Notes under the pieces: generated by a model
Told to the model about the DNA's origin: nothing
Database searches by the model: none
What the model saw: the letters and a program-made list of their open reading frames with translations, nothing else
Program-made: the position numbers and the translations under genes
Shown: positions 54,107 through 63,550 of the stretch, piece by piece
How positions within the stretch are numbered: the first letter of the stretch is position 1
How the letters are laid out: every line of letters starts with the position of its first letter
NCBI RefSeq assembly: GCF_002078175.1
Contig: NZ_MWFK01000001.1
Coordinates: 2,232,001 to 2,296,000, forward strand
Reading direction: 5' to 3'
Source of the DNA: Streptomyces sp. M41(2017)
GTDB taxonomy: Bacteria > Actinomycetota > Actinomycetes > Streptomycetales > Streptomycetaceae
Length of the DNA stretch: 64,000 bases

Positions 54107-54637
54107 ATGCTCACGACCCTGAACACCTCGTACACCGACACGCGCGCGGCCGATCTCGCCTGGACACTGGGCCGCGAACCGCTGCCGGCGCTCGCCACCC
54201 TCGATCTCGAACTGGACGGGGCGAAGCTGCAGTTGAGACTGCTCGGCGCGTCCCACCAGGTGCTCCTGGAAGAGGAGCGGGGCAGCTGTTCGGAGACCGT
54301 CGCCTGCATCCCCGGCAGCAGCACGCCCCTGCCCCTCGGCGTGGCCAAGCGGTTCGGCGACTGGGAGTACGAGTTCGCGGCCCGCGTCGAGGTCCTGTCG
54401 CCCGGCTCCTTCGCGGGCCGCGCCCAGGAGTTGCTCGCGCTGGTCTCGGACCACCCCCAGGGGCTCGCCGGCGTCTTCCCCGGCAGTCCGCACGCCTTCA
54501 CCGCGATGCTCGCCCAGCGCCACGACGGCCAGGTCCATTGGCGTACGTGGCACGCGTACCCGCAGGACGGGCAGTTGGTCGCGACGCGTACCCGGGTCGG
54601 CGTGCGCGCGGACGCCCTCAGCGCGTCCGGGGTCTGA
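54107..54637 (+). CDS. DUF2617-family protein
   Basis: A 176-residue soluble protein matching the actinobacterial DUF2617 pattern: TLNTSYTDTRAADLAWTLG, LGASHQVLLEEERGSCSETVACIPG, PLGVAKRFGDWEYEFAARVE, HAFTAMLAQRHDGQVHWRTWHAYPQ and a closing TRTRVGVRA. No catalytic residues are known for this family. ATG at 54107 follows a gap of low coding potential. The spermidine-synthase-like gene follows by 139 bases on the same strand, the usual neighbour in Streptomyces. Confidence 0.9.
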   Translation: MLTTLNTSYTDTRAADLAWTLGREPLPALATLDLELDGAKLQLRLLGASHQVLLEEERGSCSETVACIPGSSTPLPLGVAKRFGDWEYEFAARVEVLSPGSFAGRAQELLALVSDHPQGLAGVFPGSPHAFTAMLAQRHDGQVHWRTWHAYPQDGQLVATRTRVGVRADALSASGV

Positions 54638-54776
54638 GGAAGCGGGCCGCGGGCCGCGCATGGCCGCCGGGTCCCCGGGGAAGATGCCCGCGCCGGGCCC
54701 ATGTGCCATGAAGCGCAACGCTTTCCACACGTGTGGGTGACGAAGCGCAGTGGTGCCGTGACGTAGCGTTCGCAGC

Positions 54777-56426
54777 GTGATCGAACCGCACGCGCCTGCC
54801 CCACCCGGCGCGCCGCCGCCCTGGGGCGTCCAGGGCCAGGCGCGGCTGCCCGTCCGCCCGGGCGTCGGCCGGTTCCTCGTCCTGGCCGGCGTCTTCGTCT
54901 GCGCGGCCTGCGGACTGGTGTACGAACTGGAACTCGTGGCCCTCGCCTCCTACTTGATCGGCGACTCCGTCACGCAGGCCTCCGTGGTGCTGTCCGTCAT
55001 GGTCTTCGCCATGGGGGTCGGCTCCCTCGCCGCGAAACGGCTGCGCCCGCGCGCCGCGGCCGGCTTCGGCGCGGTCGAGGCGGCGCTCGCCCTGGTCGGC
55101 GGATGCAGCGCGATGGCCCTGTACGCGGCGTTCGCCTGGACCGGCGGCTGGGGCGGCCTGTGGGCGGACGGGTCCCGCTGGCTGCTGGTGGCCTTCTCGC
55201 TCGCGATCGGCCTGCTCATCGGCGCCGAGGTCCCCCTCCTGATGGAGCTGATACAGCGCATCCGCCGCCAGGACCCCGGCGGCGCGGTCGCCGACCTGTT
55301 CGCCGCCGACTACGTGGGCGCCCTCGTCGGCGGCCTCGCCTTCCCCTTCCTGCTGCTGCCCCTCCTCGGCCAGCTCACCGGCGCACTGCTCACCGGCACG
55401 GTCAACGCGGTCGCGGGCGGCGCCCTCGTCCTCGGCCTGTTCCGCAAGGACCTGACCCGCCGGGCGCGCTGGACCCTGCTTGTCGCCAACGTCGTCGTGC
55501 TCGGGCTGCTCGCCTCCGCCGCCGTGCTGGTCGACGACTTCGAGCGGGCGGCGCGGCACGCCGTGTACGGAGGCGACGTGCGCGTGGCCCTGCGCAGCGG
55601 TGTCCAGGAGGTCGTCCTCGCGGGCGGCACCCGAGGGCACCCGCTGCACCTCTTCCTCGACGGCCGCCTGCGGTTCAGCGGCCACGACGAGCACCGCTAC
55701 CACGAGGCGCTCGTGCACCCCGCGATGAACGGACCGCACGCGCGCGTGCTCATCCTCGGCGGCGGTGACGGGCTCGCCGCCCGCGAGGTGCTGCGCCACC
55801 CCGGGGTGCGCCGGGTCGACGTCGTCGAGATCGACGCGGACGTCGTCCGGCTCGCCCGCCACGACGCCGCGCTCACCGCCCTCAACCACCACGCGTACGA
55901 CGACCCCCGCGTGCACGAGGTGACGGAGGACGCCTTCACCTGGCTGCGCGGGGCGGCGTCGACGTACGACGTGGTCGTCTCGGACCTCCCCGACCCGGGC
56001 ATCACCGCGAGCACCAAGCTGTACTCGCAGGAGTTCTACGGCCTGGCCCGGCGCGTCCTCGCCCCCGGCGGGCGTCTCGTCGTCCACGCCGGGCCGCTCG
56101 ACGGGCGGCGGCGGGTGTTCTGGACGGTCGAGGCGACGCTCCGCGCGGCGGGACTGCGCACCACGCCCTACCGGGTCGCCGGACGGGACTCCGGTTTCGC
56201 CGCCGGACCCGACCGCACCACCGGCGGTTCCGTGGGCGCCCCGGGAGACTGGGGCTTCGTGCTGGCCGCCCGGTCGGCCGAGCCGCTGCGGCTGCCCGCC
56301 TCCGGGCCGCGGCTGCGCACCCTCACCCGCGCGGCCCTGGCCGCCGACGCCCGGGCCGCGGACCGCAGCCGCCCGCACCGGCCCCTCGCACCGTCCACGC
56401 TGGTGCACCCGCGGTACTCCGACTGA
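54777..56426 (+). CDS. Membrane-bound spermidine-synthase-like aminopropyltransferase
   Basis: A 549-residue two-part protein. Residues ~30-265 are six to eight membrane helices ([20 protein letters not shown] is the signature of this membrane family). Residues ~270-500 form a spermidine-synthase domain: [46 protein letters not shown] (nucleoside-binding), [19 protein letters not shown] and [10 protein letters not shown]. Aminopropyl transfer is plausible but unproven for this membrane form. GTG at 54777. The C-terminal tail is Arg/Ala-rich. Confidence 0.87.
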   Translation: MIEPHAPAPPGAPPPWGVQGQARLPVRPGVGRFLVLAGVFVCAACGLVYELELVALASYLIGDSVTQASVVLSVMVFAMGVGSLAAKRLRPRAAAGFGAVEAALALVGGCSAMALYAAFAWTGGWGGLWADGSRWLLVAFSLAIGLLIGAEVPLLMELIQRIRRQDPGGAVADLFAADYVGALVGGLAFPFLLLPLLGQLTGALLTGTVNAVAGGALVLGLFRKDLTRRARWTLLVANVVVLGLLASAAVLVDDFERAARHAVYGGDVRVALRSGVQEVVLAGGTRGHPLHLFLDGRLRFSGHDEHRYHEALVHPAMNGPHARVLILGGGDGLAAREVLRHPGVRRVDVVEIDADVVRLARHDAALTALNHHAYDDPRVHEVTEDAFTWLRGAASTYDVVVSDLPDPGITASTKLYSQEFYGLARRVLAPGGRLVVHAGPLDGRRRVFWTVEATLRAAGLRTTPYRVAGRDSGFAAGPDRTTGGSVGAPGDWGFVLAARSAEPLRLPASGPRLRTLTRAALAADARAADRSRPHRPLAPSTLVHPRYSD

Positions 56427-56493
56427 GCAGGAGGTGCGGGAATCCCGTCATACCCGGGTGCGGTCCGGGGCGCGCTGGGTAGGCTCGGCTGAC

Positions 56494-57585
56494 ATGGAGC
56501 ATGAGGTGTTCGTTCCGTTTCCGGCCGGGCCGCTCAGGGAGGCACTCGCCGACCCCGTCCGGGTCGCCCGCGCCGTCCCGGGGCTCCAACAGGACGCGTC
56601 GGCCGGCCCCGACGCCGGGCAGGACCCCGCCGGGGCCGCGCACCCGCGGCCCGTCCGGGTCGCCGGACGCCTGAAGGTCCGTGTCGCCGGGCACACGATC
56701 ACCTACCGCGGGGCGCTTCGGCTGACCGCCCGGGAGGACGGTGCGTACGCCGTCGAGGGCGACGGCACGGAGGTGCGGGGCAGGGGCGTGGTGAAACTCG
56801 CGCTCACCCTGCGTCTGGCGCCCGCCGAGGGCGGTACGACGCTCGCCTACGGCGGCACGGCCTCCGCCGACGGGCGGCTCACCGAACTCCCCGAGGACTC
56901 GGTCGCCGCGGCGGCCCGCCGTCTGCTGACCCGCTTCACGGAGTCCCTGACGGCGAGCCTCACGGCGGAGAACGAGGAGCCGGAGACGCGGCCCCGTGCC
57001 GGGACCGAGCCGCGCACCGCCGCCGGCGGGCCCCCACCCGGGCGTGAGCCCGGGGACGCCACGCCGGCCGGGACGGAGGGCGCGCCGGCGACCGGCGCCC
57101 GGCCCCCCTCCGACACCGCCCCCGAGACGGACGCGGCGCACGGGACGGGCCCCGAGAGCGCCGGCACCACCCCCGACCCGGACGCCGGGACGGACGCCAC
57201 GGACGCCGCGGAGCGGACCGATGCGGCGGACCCCGGTGAGGGGTCCGAGCCGTCCGCCCTCTTCGAGACCGACGTACCGCCCTCGTCGCTCGACCCGGGG
57301 GCCGAGGACGACGACTTCGGGGACTTCGGGGGAGAGGCCTTCGCCGTGGAGGACGGGGAGCCGGGGGCCGAGGACGCGATGGCCGAGGCGGCCCATGCGC
57401 GGCGGACGATGATCGGACGCAGCGCGGAGGAGGTGGACCACGCCCCGCCGCGCGGCCGCTACGCCCCCGTCCCGCCCCCCGAGGCGACCGCCGCCCGCGC
57501 CACGCTCCGCTGGGCGGCCCCCGCCGCGGCCATCGCCGTGGCCTCGGCCATCGCCGTCACCCGCGCTCTGCGCCGGCGCCGCTAG
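56494..57585 (+). CDS. SRPBCC/CoxG-like protein with acidic linker and C-terminal anchor
   Basis: A 363-residue protein. Residues 1-150 are a START-like SRPBCC (carbon-monoxide-dehydrogenase CoxG-type) domain: HEVFVPFPAGPLREALADPVRVARAVPGL, GRLKVRVAGHTITYRGAL, LTLRLAPAEGGTTLAYGGTASADGRL. A ~150-residue Glu/Asp/Thr/Pro-rich linker follows, and the end (LRWAAPAAAIAVASAIAVTRALRRRR) is a tail anchor. The protein is likely cytoplasm-facing on the membrane. CoxG relatives recruit molybdenum hydroxylases to membranes; no such enzyme is adjacent. ATG at 56494. Confidence 0.8.
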   Translation: MEHEVFVPFPAGPLREALADPVRVARAVPGLQQDASAGPDAGQDPAGAAHPRPVRVAGRLKVRVAGHTITYRGALRLTAREDGAYAVEGDGTEVRGRGVVKLALTLRLAPAEGGTTLAYGGTASADGRLTELPEDSVAAAARRLLTRFTESLTASLTAENEEPETRPRAGTEPRTAAGGPPPGREPGDATPAGTEGAPATGARPPSDTAPETDAAHGTGPESAGTTPDPDAGTDATDAAERTDAADPGEGSEPSALFETDVPPSSLDPGAEDDDFGDFGGEAFAVEDGEPGAEDAMAEAAHARRTMIGRSAEEVDHAPPRGRYAPVPPPEATAARATLRWAAPAAAIAVASAIAVTRALRRRR

Positions 57586-57701
57586 GCCGTGTCCCTCGGA
57601 TCCGGTGGCGCTGCGGCGCGGCCCGGGCGATCGCCGCACCGTGTGCGGTGGGTCCGGAGACGGGACGGCGGGGGACGGGAGTGGACCAGTAGGGTCGCTG
57701 T

Positions 57702-58496
57702 GTGAGTGACGAAGAGATCACGCTGACCGCGGGTGACGCGGAGGTGACCGTGACGCCGGGCAACGGCGGACGGATCGGGAGTCTGCGGGTCGGAGGCGTC
57801 GAACTGCTGCGGCAGGGCGCGAAGTTCGGGTGCTTCCCGATGGTCCCGTGGTGCGGGCGCATCCGGGACGGCCGCTTCCTCGACGGCGCGACCGTCCGGC
57901 AGATGCCGCTGAACTCCCCGCCGCACGCCATCCACGGCACCGCCCGCGACGGCGCCTGGAAGACCGCCCGCGCCACCGCCCACGAGGCCGTGATCACGTA
58001 CGACCTGGTGGAGCCCTGGCCGCACCCCGGCCGGGTCACCCAGGCGTTCGCCCTCACCGGGGACGGTCTGACGGTCACCATGTCCGTGGAGACGTACGGG
58101 GACTCGTTCCCCGCCCAGATCGGCTGGCACCCCTGGTTCCACCGGAACCTGGGCGACGGCGGCGCGGACGTGCGGGTCGACTTCCTGCCCGCGTGGCAGG
58201 AGGAGCGCGGCGACGACCACCTGCCCACCGGCCGCCGCCTCGACCCGCAGCCGGGCCCCTGGGACGACTGCTTCGGCATGCCGGACGGCGTCGACGTCAC
58301 CCTCACCTGGCCGGAGCGGCTGGAGCTGAAGGTCACCAGCCGCGAGGAGTGGGCCGTCGTCTACGACGAGCAGGAGGCCGCCGTGTGCGTGGAGCCGCAG
58401 ACCGGTCCGCCGAACGGCCTCAACACCCACCCCCGCCTGGTCACCCCCATCGAGCCCCTCGAAGCCACCATGACCTGGAGCTGGCGGCGCCTCTAA
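57702..58496 (+). CDS. Aldose 1-epimerase family protein
   Basis: A 264-residue mutarotase-fold enzyme interconverting sugar anomers. GNGGRIGSLRVGGVELLR, MVPWCGRIRDGRF, PPHAIHGTARDGAWK with the catalytic His, and QIGWHPWFHRNL with the second His are intact; EPQTGPPNGLN holds the catalytic Glu. GTG at 57702. It precedes pyrE by 9 bases, so the two are probably co-transcribed although their pathways differ. Confidence 0.92.
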   Translation: MSDEEITLTAGDAEVTVTPGNGGRIGSLRVGGVELLRQGAKFGCFPMVPWCGRIRDGRFLDGATVRQMPLNSPPHAIHGTARDGAWKTARATAHEAVITYDLVEPWPHPGRVTQAFALTGDGLTVTMSVETYGDSFPAQIGWHPWFHRNLGDGGADVRVDFLPAWQEERGDDHLPTGRRLDPQPGPWDDCFGMPDGVDVTLTWPERLELKVTSREEWAVVYDEQEAAVCVEPQTGPPNGLNTHPRLVTPIEPLEATMTWSWRRL

Positions 58497-58505
58497 GCTG
58501 GCGGC

Positions 58506-59078
58506 ATGAGTGACGTCAACGCAGCAATGCCGGCAGGCACACGCGGCGATCTGCTGCAGCAGATCAAGGACAAGGCCGTGGTGCGCGGCAAGGTGACCCT
58601 CTCCTCGGGTCTGGAAGCCGACTACTACGTGGACCTGCGCCGCATCACGCTGGACGGCGAGGCCGCCCCGCTCGTCGGTCAGGTCCTGCTCGACCTGACC
58701 GAGGGGCTGGACTACGACGCGGTGGGCGGCCTGACCATGGGCGCCGACCCGGTCGGCACGGCCATGCTGCACGCCGCCGCCGCGCGCGGGCGCAAGCTCG
58801 ACTCGTTCGTCGTCCGCAAGGCAGCGAAGGCGCACGGCCTCCAGCGTCGCGTCGAGGGCCCCGAGATCAAGGGCCGGCGCGTGCTCGTCGTCGAGGACAC
58901 CTCGACCACGGGCGGCTCCCCCCTCGAAGCCGTCCAGGCCGTCCGGGAGGCCGGCGCCGAGGTCGTCGGCGTCGCCACGATCGTCGACCGTGCCACCGGA
59001 GCCGCCGAGAAGATCGAGGCGGGCGCCGGTGTCCCGTACCTCTTCGCCTACTCCAAGGACGAGTTGGGCCTCGACTGA
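58506..59078 (+). CDS. pyrE: Orotate phosphoribosyltransferase
   Basis: Converts orotate and PRPP to OMP in pyrimidine synthesis. The 190-residue protein shows GKVTLSSGLEADYYVDLRRITLD (orotate binding), VGGLTMGADPVGTAML, and the PRPP motif VLVVEDTSTTGGSPLEAVQAV. Also RKAAKAHGLQRRVEGPEIKG, the flexible catalytic loop. ATG at 58506 lies 9 bases after the epimerase stop. Terminator at 59089. Confidence 0.97.
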   Translation: MSDVNAAMPAGTRGDLLQQIKDKAVVRGKVTLSSGLEADYYVDLRRITLDGEAAPLVGQVLLDLTEGLDYDAVGGLTMGADPVGTAMLHAAAARGRKLDSFVVRKAAKAHGLQRRVEGPEIKGRRVLVVEDTSTTGGSPLEAVQAVREAGAEVVGVATIVDRATGAAEKIEAGAGVPYLFAYSKDELGLD

Positions 59079-59088
59079 CGACGCCCCC

Positions 59089-59117
59089 GCGGGACCCCGC
59101 CGGGCGCGGGGTCCCGC
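59089..59117 (+). terminator. Terminator of pyrE
   Basis: A 12-base perfect stem, 59089-59100 with 59106-59117, just after the pyrE stop. Confidence 0.8.
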
Positions 59118-59263
59118 ATGCCGGACACGGGGTGCGGACCATCCGGGCACGTCTGGAAAGATGGGGCCGACGATGACGTCGCCCCCCTAGGTCAGGGCCA
59201 TAGCACCAGTCCCGTCGTACGGCAGCAGCAGTACGCAGACCCGCACATACAAGGAGCGGACAG

Positions 59264-60286
59264 ATGCCCATCGCAACCCCCGAGGTCTACGCCGAGATGC
59301 TCGACCGGGCGAAGGCAGGCAAGTTCGCCTACCCGGCCATCAACGTGACCTCGTCGCAGACCCTGCACGCTGCGCTGCGCGGCTTCGCGGAGGCGGAGAG
59401 CGACGGCATCATCCAGATCTCCACCGGTGGCGCGGAGTTCCTGGGCGGCCAGCACAACAAGGACATGGTGACCGGCGCCGTCGCCCTGGCCGAGTTCGCG
59501 CACATCGTCGCTGCCAAGTACGACATCACGGTCGCTCTGCACACCGACCACTGCCCGAAGGACAAGCTGGACGCCTACGTGCGCCCGCTGATCGAGGTGT
59601 CCGCCGAGCGCGTCGCCCAGGGCCGCGACCCGCTGTTCCAGTCCCACATGTGGGACGGCTCCGCCGAGACCCTGGCCGACAACCTGGCCATCGGCCAGGA
59701 GCTGCTCGCCAAGGCCGTCGCCGCGAAGATCATCCTCGAGGTGGAGATCACCCCCACCGGCGGTGAGGAGGACGGCGTCAGCCACGAGATCAACGACTCG
59801 CTGTACACGACCGTCGACGACGCGCTGCGCACCGCCGAGGCCCTCGGCCTGGGCGAGAAGGGCCGCTACCTGCTGGCCGCGTCCTTCGGCAACGTGCACG
59901 GCGTGTACAAGCCGGGCAACGTCGTACTCCGCCCCGAGCTCCTCAAGGACCTCCAGGAGGGTGTGGGCGCCAAGTACGGCAAGGCGAGCCCGTTCGACTT
60001 CGTCTTCCACGGCGGCTCCGGCTCCACCGCCGAGGAGATCGCCACCGCGCTGGAGAACGGCGTCGTGAAGATGAACCTCGACACCGACACGCAGTACGCC
60101 TTCACCCGCCCGGTCGTGGACCACATGTTCCGCAACTACGACGGTGTCCTGAAGGTCGACGGCGAGGTCGGCACCAAGTCGAAGTACGACCCGCGCACCT
60201 GGGGCAAGCTCGCCGAGGCCGGCATGGCCACGCGCGTGACCGAGGCCTGCGCCGCCCTGCGCTCCACGGGCACCCGCCTCAAGTAG
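59264..60286 (+). CDS. fba: Class II fructose-bisphosphate aldolase
   Basis: Zinc-dependent glycolytic enzyme splitting fructose-1,6-bisphosphate. The 340-residue sequence shows ALHTDHCPKDKL (zinc His and catalytic Asp), EVEITPTGGEEDGVS (second zinc site), SFGNVHGVYKPGNVVLRP, and VFHGGSGSTAEEI (phosphate binding). AAGGAGCGGACAG precedes ATG 59264. Monocistronic between two hairpins. Identity is certain from motifs and length. Confidence 0.97.
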   Translation: MPIATPEVYAEMLDRAKAGKFAYPAINVTSSQTLHAALRGFAEAESDGIIQISTGGAEFLGGQHNKDMVTGAVALAEFAHIVAAKYDITVALHTDHCPKDKLDAYVRPLIEVSAERVAQGRDPLFQSHMWDGSAETLADNLAIGQELLAKAVAAKIILEVEITPTGGEEDGVSHEINDSLYTTVDDALRTAEALGLGEKGRYLLAASFGNVHGVYKPGNVVLRPELLKDLQEGVGAKYGKASPFDFVFHGGSGSTAEEIATALENGVVKMNLDTDTQYAFTRPVVDHMFRNYDGVLKVDGEVGTKSKYDPRTWGKLAEAGMATRVTEACAALRSTGTRLK

Positions 60287-60340
60287 GCGCCACCCGCTCT
60301 CGCGCGGCCCCGCGGACGCGGGCGCGCCCGCTCGGCGCAC

Positions 60341-60382
60341 ACGGAAGGGCCCGGCACCCCACGCGGTGCCGGGCCCTTCCGT
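60341..60382 (+). terminator. Terminator of fba
   Basis: An 18-base perfect stem (60341-60358 with 60365-60382), 55 bases past the aldolase stop. Its last base adjoins an ATG at 60383, making that ATG an unlikely MFS start. Confidence 0.9.
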
Positions 60383-60394
60383 ATGCTCCGGGGT

Positions 60395-62017
60395 ATGGCT
60401 GTGCCCGAGCGGGACGCATCGGACGACGGACCCGACACCGCCGTCGGACCTGCCCTGCGGATCTCCTCCCCGGCGGGGAAGTGGGTCCTGCTGACGACGG
60501 TCCTCGGGTCCAGCATGGCCCTGCTGGACTCGACGGTCGTCAACGTCGCCCTGCCGGCCATCGGCCGTGACCTGGACGCGAGCCTCGCCGCGCTCCAGTG
60601 GACCGTCAACGGCTACATGCTCTCGCTGGCCGGGCTGATCCTGCTCGGCGGCTCGCTCGGCGACCGCTTCGGGCGCCGGAGGATCTTCGTCGTCGGCGTG
60701 GTGTGGTTCGCCGCCGCGTCGCTGATGTGCGGGCTCGCCCCCAACGTCGGCATCCTCATCGCCGCCCGCGTGCTCCAGGGCGTCGGCGGGGCGCTGCTCA
60801 CGCCCGGTTCGCTGGCGATCATCCAGGCCTCCTTCCACCCCGCCGACCGGGCCCGGGCCGTCGGCCTGTGGTCGGGCTTCGGCGGCGTCGGGGCCGCCGT
60901 CGGACCGTTCCTCGGCGGCTGGCTGGTGGACGGGCCGGGCTGGCGCTGGGTGTTCCTGCTGAACATCCCCGCCGCGCTGGTCTGCGTGCCCGTCGCCCTG
61001 CGGCACGTCCCGGAGTCCTCCGGCACCTTCGACGGCACCTCCGACGCGGGGAAGGCCGGGAGCGGGGAAGCCGCAGTACACCGCCGCTTCGACGTCCTCG
61101 GGGCGGTCCTCGGCGCGGCGGCCCTCGCCCTGGTGACCTACGCCCTGATCGAGGCCCGGAGCGGGTCCGTGCTCGTACCGGTGACGGCGGTCGCCGGTGT
61201 GGCGGCGGGCGTGGCCTTCGTGCGGGTCGAGCGGCGGCGGCCCGACCCGATGATGCCGCCGGACATCTTCGCGTCCCGCCAGTTCACGGCCGTGAACCTG
61301 GTGACCCTGTGCGTCTACGCGGCCTTCGGCGGATTCTTCTTCCTGACCGCGCTCCAGCTCCAGGTGGTGGCGGGGTATTCCGCGCTCGAAGCCGGTACCG
61401 CGCTGCTGCCCACCACCGCCCTGATGCTGCTGTTCTCCGCCCGCTCCGGCGAGCTCGCCCAGCGGATCGGGCCGCGCATCCCGCTCACGGTCGGCCCCCT
61501 GCTGTGCGCGACGGCCATGCTGCTGATGCTGCGGGTCGGCGAGGGCGCCTCGTACGTCGCGGACGTGCTGCCCGCGCTGGTGGTGATGGGCCTCGGCATG
61601 GTCACCCTGGTCGCGCCGCTGACCTCGACCGTGCTGGCCTCGGTGGACACCGGGCGGGCGGGGCTGGCGAGCGGCATCAACAACGCGGCGGCCCGTGCCG
61701 CCGGTCTCGTCGCCGTGGCCGCGCTGCCCGTGCTCACCGGGATGGGCTCGGAGGCGTACCGCTCGGCGGACGCCTTCGACGCGGCGTTCCGGCGGGCGAT
61801 GCCGCTGTGCGCGGGCGTACTGGTGGTCGGCGCGGTGCTCGCGTTCACGACGGTGCGCCGTCCCGCCCCGGACTGCCGGCGCCCCGAGTGCCGGACCCAC
61901 GGCTCGATCCTGGCGCCGCCGCTGGAACCCCGCCGTACCAGCCACGGCACCCTGGGGCCCGCAGGCCCCGCACGCCCGGCGGGCCCGGACACTCCCGGCC
62001 CGGGCCTGACCCCCTGA
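60395..62017 (+). CDS. MFS drug-efflux-type transporter (DHA2, EmrB/QacA-like)
   Basis: A 540-residue permease with 14 predicted helices. Signature motifs: motif A-like GDRFGRRRIFVVGV after loop 2-3, motif D1 LLDSTVVNVALPAIGRDL at helix 1 (typical of 14-helix exporters), GVGGALLTPGSLAII and motif C-like SGFGGVGAAVGPFLGGWLVD. It would export drugs or a metabolite by proton antiport. ATG at 60395 is preferred over 60383, which abuts the fba terminator stem. The last 50 residues are a Pro/Arg tail. No adjacent regulator reveals the substrate. Confidence 0.92.
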   Translation: MAVPERDASDDGPDTAVGPALRISSPAGKWVLLTTVLGSSMALLDSTVVNVALPAIGRDLDASLAALQWTVNGYMLSLAGLILLGGSLGDRFGRRRIFVVGVVWFAAASLMCGLAPNVGILIAARVLQGVGGALLTPGSLAIIQASFHPADRARAVGLWSGFGGVGAAVGPFLGGWLVDGPGWRWVFLLNIPAALVCVPVALRHVPESSGTFDGTSDAGKAGSGEAAVHRRFDVLGAVLGAAALALVTYALIEARSGSVLVPVTAVAGVAAGVAFVRVERRRPDPMMPPDIFASRQFTAVNLVTLCVYAAFGGFFFLTALQLQVVAGYSALEAGTALLPTTALMLLFSARSGELAQRIGPRIPLTVGPLLCATAMLLMLRVGEGASYVADVLPALVVMGLGMVTLVAPLTSTVLASVDTGRAGLASGINNAAARAAGLVAVAALPVLTGMGSEAYRSADAFDAAFRRAMPLCAGVLVVGAVLAFTTVRRPAPDCRRPECRTHGSILAPPLEPRRTSHGTLGPAGPARPAGPDTPGPGLTP

Positions 62018-62122
62018 CCGTCCGGGCCCGCGGGCGCCCTCCGGGCCTGCCCCGCACGGAAAGGTGCCGCCGCCGCTCCGCCGGGCGGTGGGCCGGGTGC
62101 GGGATGCGCCAGACTGGAACCC

Positions 62123-62536
62123 ATGACGATTCACGAGAACCTCCTCGGGGGACCGCCCCCGACCTATCTCCCCGACGACCCGGAGCCGCGTGAGCTCCTC
62201 GCGAACGGCACGGCCCCCGCCGACGTCGCCGCCAAGTACCCCACCTCCTCACTCGCCTGGGCGCAGCTCGCCGACGAGGCGTTCGAGCGGGGCAGCGTCG
62301 TCGAGTCGTACGCCTACGCCCGTACGGGCTACCACCGCGGTCTGGACTCGCTGCGCCGCAGCGGATGGAAGGGCCACGGCCCGGTGCCGTGGGACCACGA
62401 GCCGAACCGCGGCTTCCTGCGCGCCCTGCACGCCCTCGCCCGCGCCGCGCAGGCGATCGGCGAGCAGGAGGAGTACGAGCGCTGCAGCCAGTTCCTGAAG
62501 GACTCCTCGCCGACGGCGGCCCAGACGCTGGGCTAG
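62123..62536 (+). CDS. DUF3151-family protein
   Basis: A 137-residue soluble actinobacterial protein: PPTYLPDDPEPRELLANGTAPADVAAKYPTSSLAWAQLADEAFERGSVVESYAYARTGYHRGLDSLRRSGWKGHGPVPWDHEPNRGFLRALHALARAAQAIGE. The helical pattern looks TPR-like. ATG at 62123. Function not established. It ends before a terminator that separates it from kynA. Confidence 0.9.
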   Translation: MTIHENLLGGPPPTYLPDDPEPRELLANGTAPADVAAKYPTSSLAWAQLADEAFERGSVVESYAYARTGYHRGLDSLRRSGWKGHGPVPWDHEPNRGFLRALHALARAAQAIGEQEEYERCSQFLKDSSPTAAQTLG

Positions 62537-62569
62537 TACCGGACCCCGTCCGTCGGGGGTCCTGATGCG

Positions 62570-62596
62570 GGTCCGCCTGGTGTGACCAGGCGGACC
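62570..62596 (+). terminator. Terminator before kynA
   Basis: GGTCCGCCTGGT (62570-62581) pairs with ACCAGGCGGACC (62585-62596), then TTGCGGTTT. Confidence 0.85.
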
Positions 62597-62704
62597 TTGC
62601 GGTTTCGGGGGACGATTGTGGAGGATGCCCGGTGGGGACCGGGGCCCCCGTGTCGGTAACGGCAGGGGCGGACCGCTACCCGGAGCACAACGCAGGAGAC
62701 AGCG

Positions 62705-63550
62705 ATGTCCCACCAGGCTCAGCCCCCGCAGGCTCAGGAGCCCGAGACCCCGCATCTCGACTTCCAGGGCACGACGCCGTACGAGGACTACGTACAGGCC
62801 GACGTGCTCACCCACCTCCAGCACACTCTCTCCGACGACCCCGGAGAGATGGTCTTCCTGGTGACGACCCAGGTCATGGAGCTGTGGTTCACGGTCATCG
62901 TCCACGAGTGGGAGACGGCGGCGCGCGCCCTGCGCTCGGACGACATCCCCGTCGCGGTGGCCGCGCTGAAGCGTTCCGTACGGGAGCTGGAGGCGCTGAA
63001 CGCCTCGTGGCGGCCGCTCGGACAGCTGACCCCGGCCCAGTTCAACTCCTACCGCTCGGCTCTCGGCGAGGGCTCGGGCTTCCAGTCCGCGATGTACCGG
63101 CGGATGGAGTTCCTGCTCGGCGAGAAGTCCGCGTCGATGCTCGTCCCGCACCGGGGCGCGCCGCGCGTGCACGCCGAGCTGGAGAAGGCCCTGCACGAGC
63201 CGAGCCTCTACGACGAGGTGCTGCGGCTCCTCGCCCGCCGCGGCCACCCGATCCCGGCCGCCGTGCTGGAGCGCGACGTGTCCCGGCGGTACGAGCCCGC
63301 CCGCGAGGTGGAGGCCGTCTGGACCGCGCTGTACGCCGGTGACGACAGCGACGAACTGGCCCGTCTCGGCGAGGCGTTGACCGATGTCGCCGAGCTGGTG
63401 TGGCGATGGCGCAACGACCACCTCGTCGCCACGCGCCGTGCGATGGGCTCGAAGACCGGCACAGGCGGCTCCGCCGGGGTTGCCTGGCTGGAGAAGCGCG
63501 CGCAGAAGAACGTGTTCCCCGAGCTGTGGACAGCGAGGTCCCATGTCTGA
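62705..63550 (+). CDS. kynA: Tryptophan 2,3-dioxygenase
   Basis: Heme enzyme opening the indole ring of tryptophan to N-formylkynurenine, first step of the kynurenine route. The 281-residue sequence shows YEDYVQADVL, QVMELWFTVIVHEW (substrate His region), FNSYRSALGEGSGFQSAMYRRMEFLLG and WRWRNDHLVATRRAMG with the heme-ligand His. CAGGAGACAGCG precedes ATG 62705. It overlaps kynU by 8 bases, so the two form a degradation operon. Confidence 0.96.
   Translation: MSHQAQPPQAQEPETPHLDFQGTTPYEDYVQADVLTHLQHTLSDDPGEMVFLVTTQVMELWFTVIVHEWETAARALRSDDIPVAVAALKRSVRELEALNASWRPLGQLTPAQFNSYRSALGEGSGFQSAMYRRMEFLLGEKSASMLVPHRGAPRVHAELEKALHEPSLYDEVLRLLARRGHPIPAAVLERDVSRRYEPAREVEAVWTALYAGDDSDELARLGEALTDVAELVWRWRNDHLVATRRAMGSKTGTGGSAGVAWLEKRAQKNVFPELWTARSHV

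Noticed and set aside
59192..62134. Open frame of 980 codons opposite fba and the MFS gene
   Set aside because: Antisense composition artefact; residues are low-complexity and both sense genes are certain.
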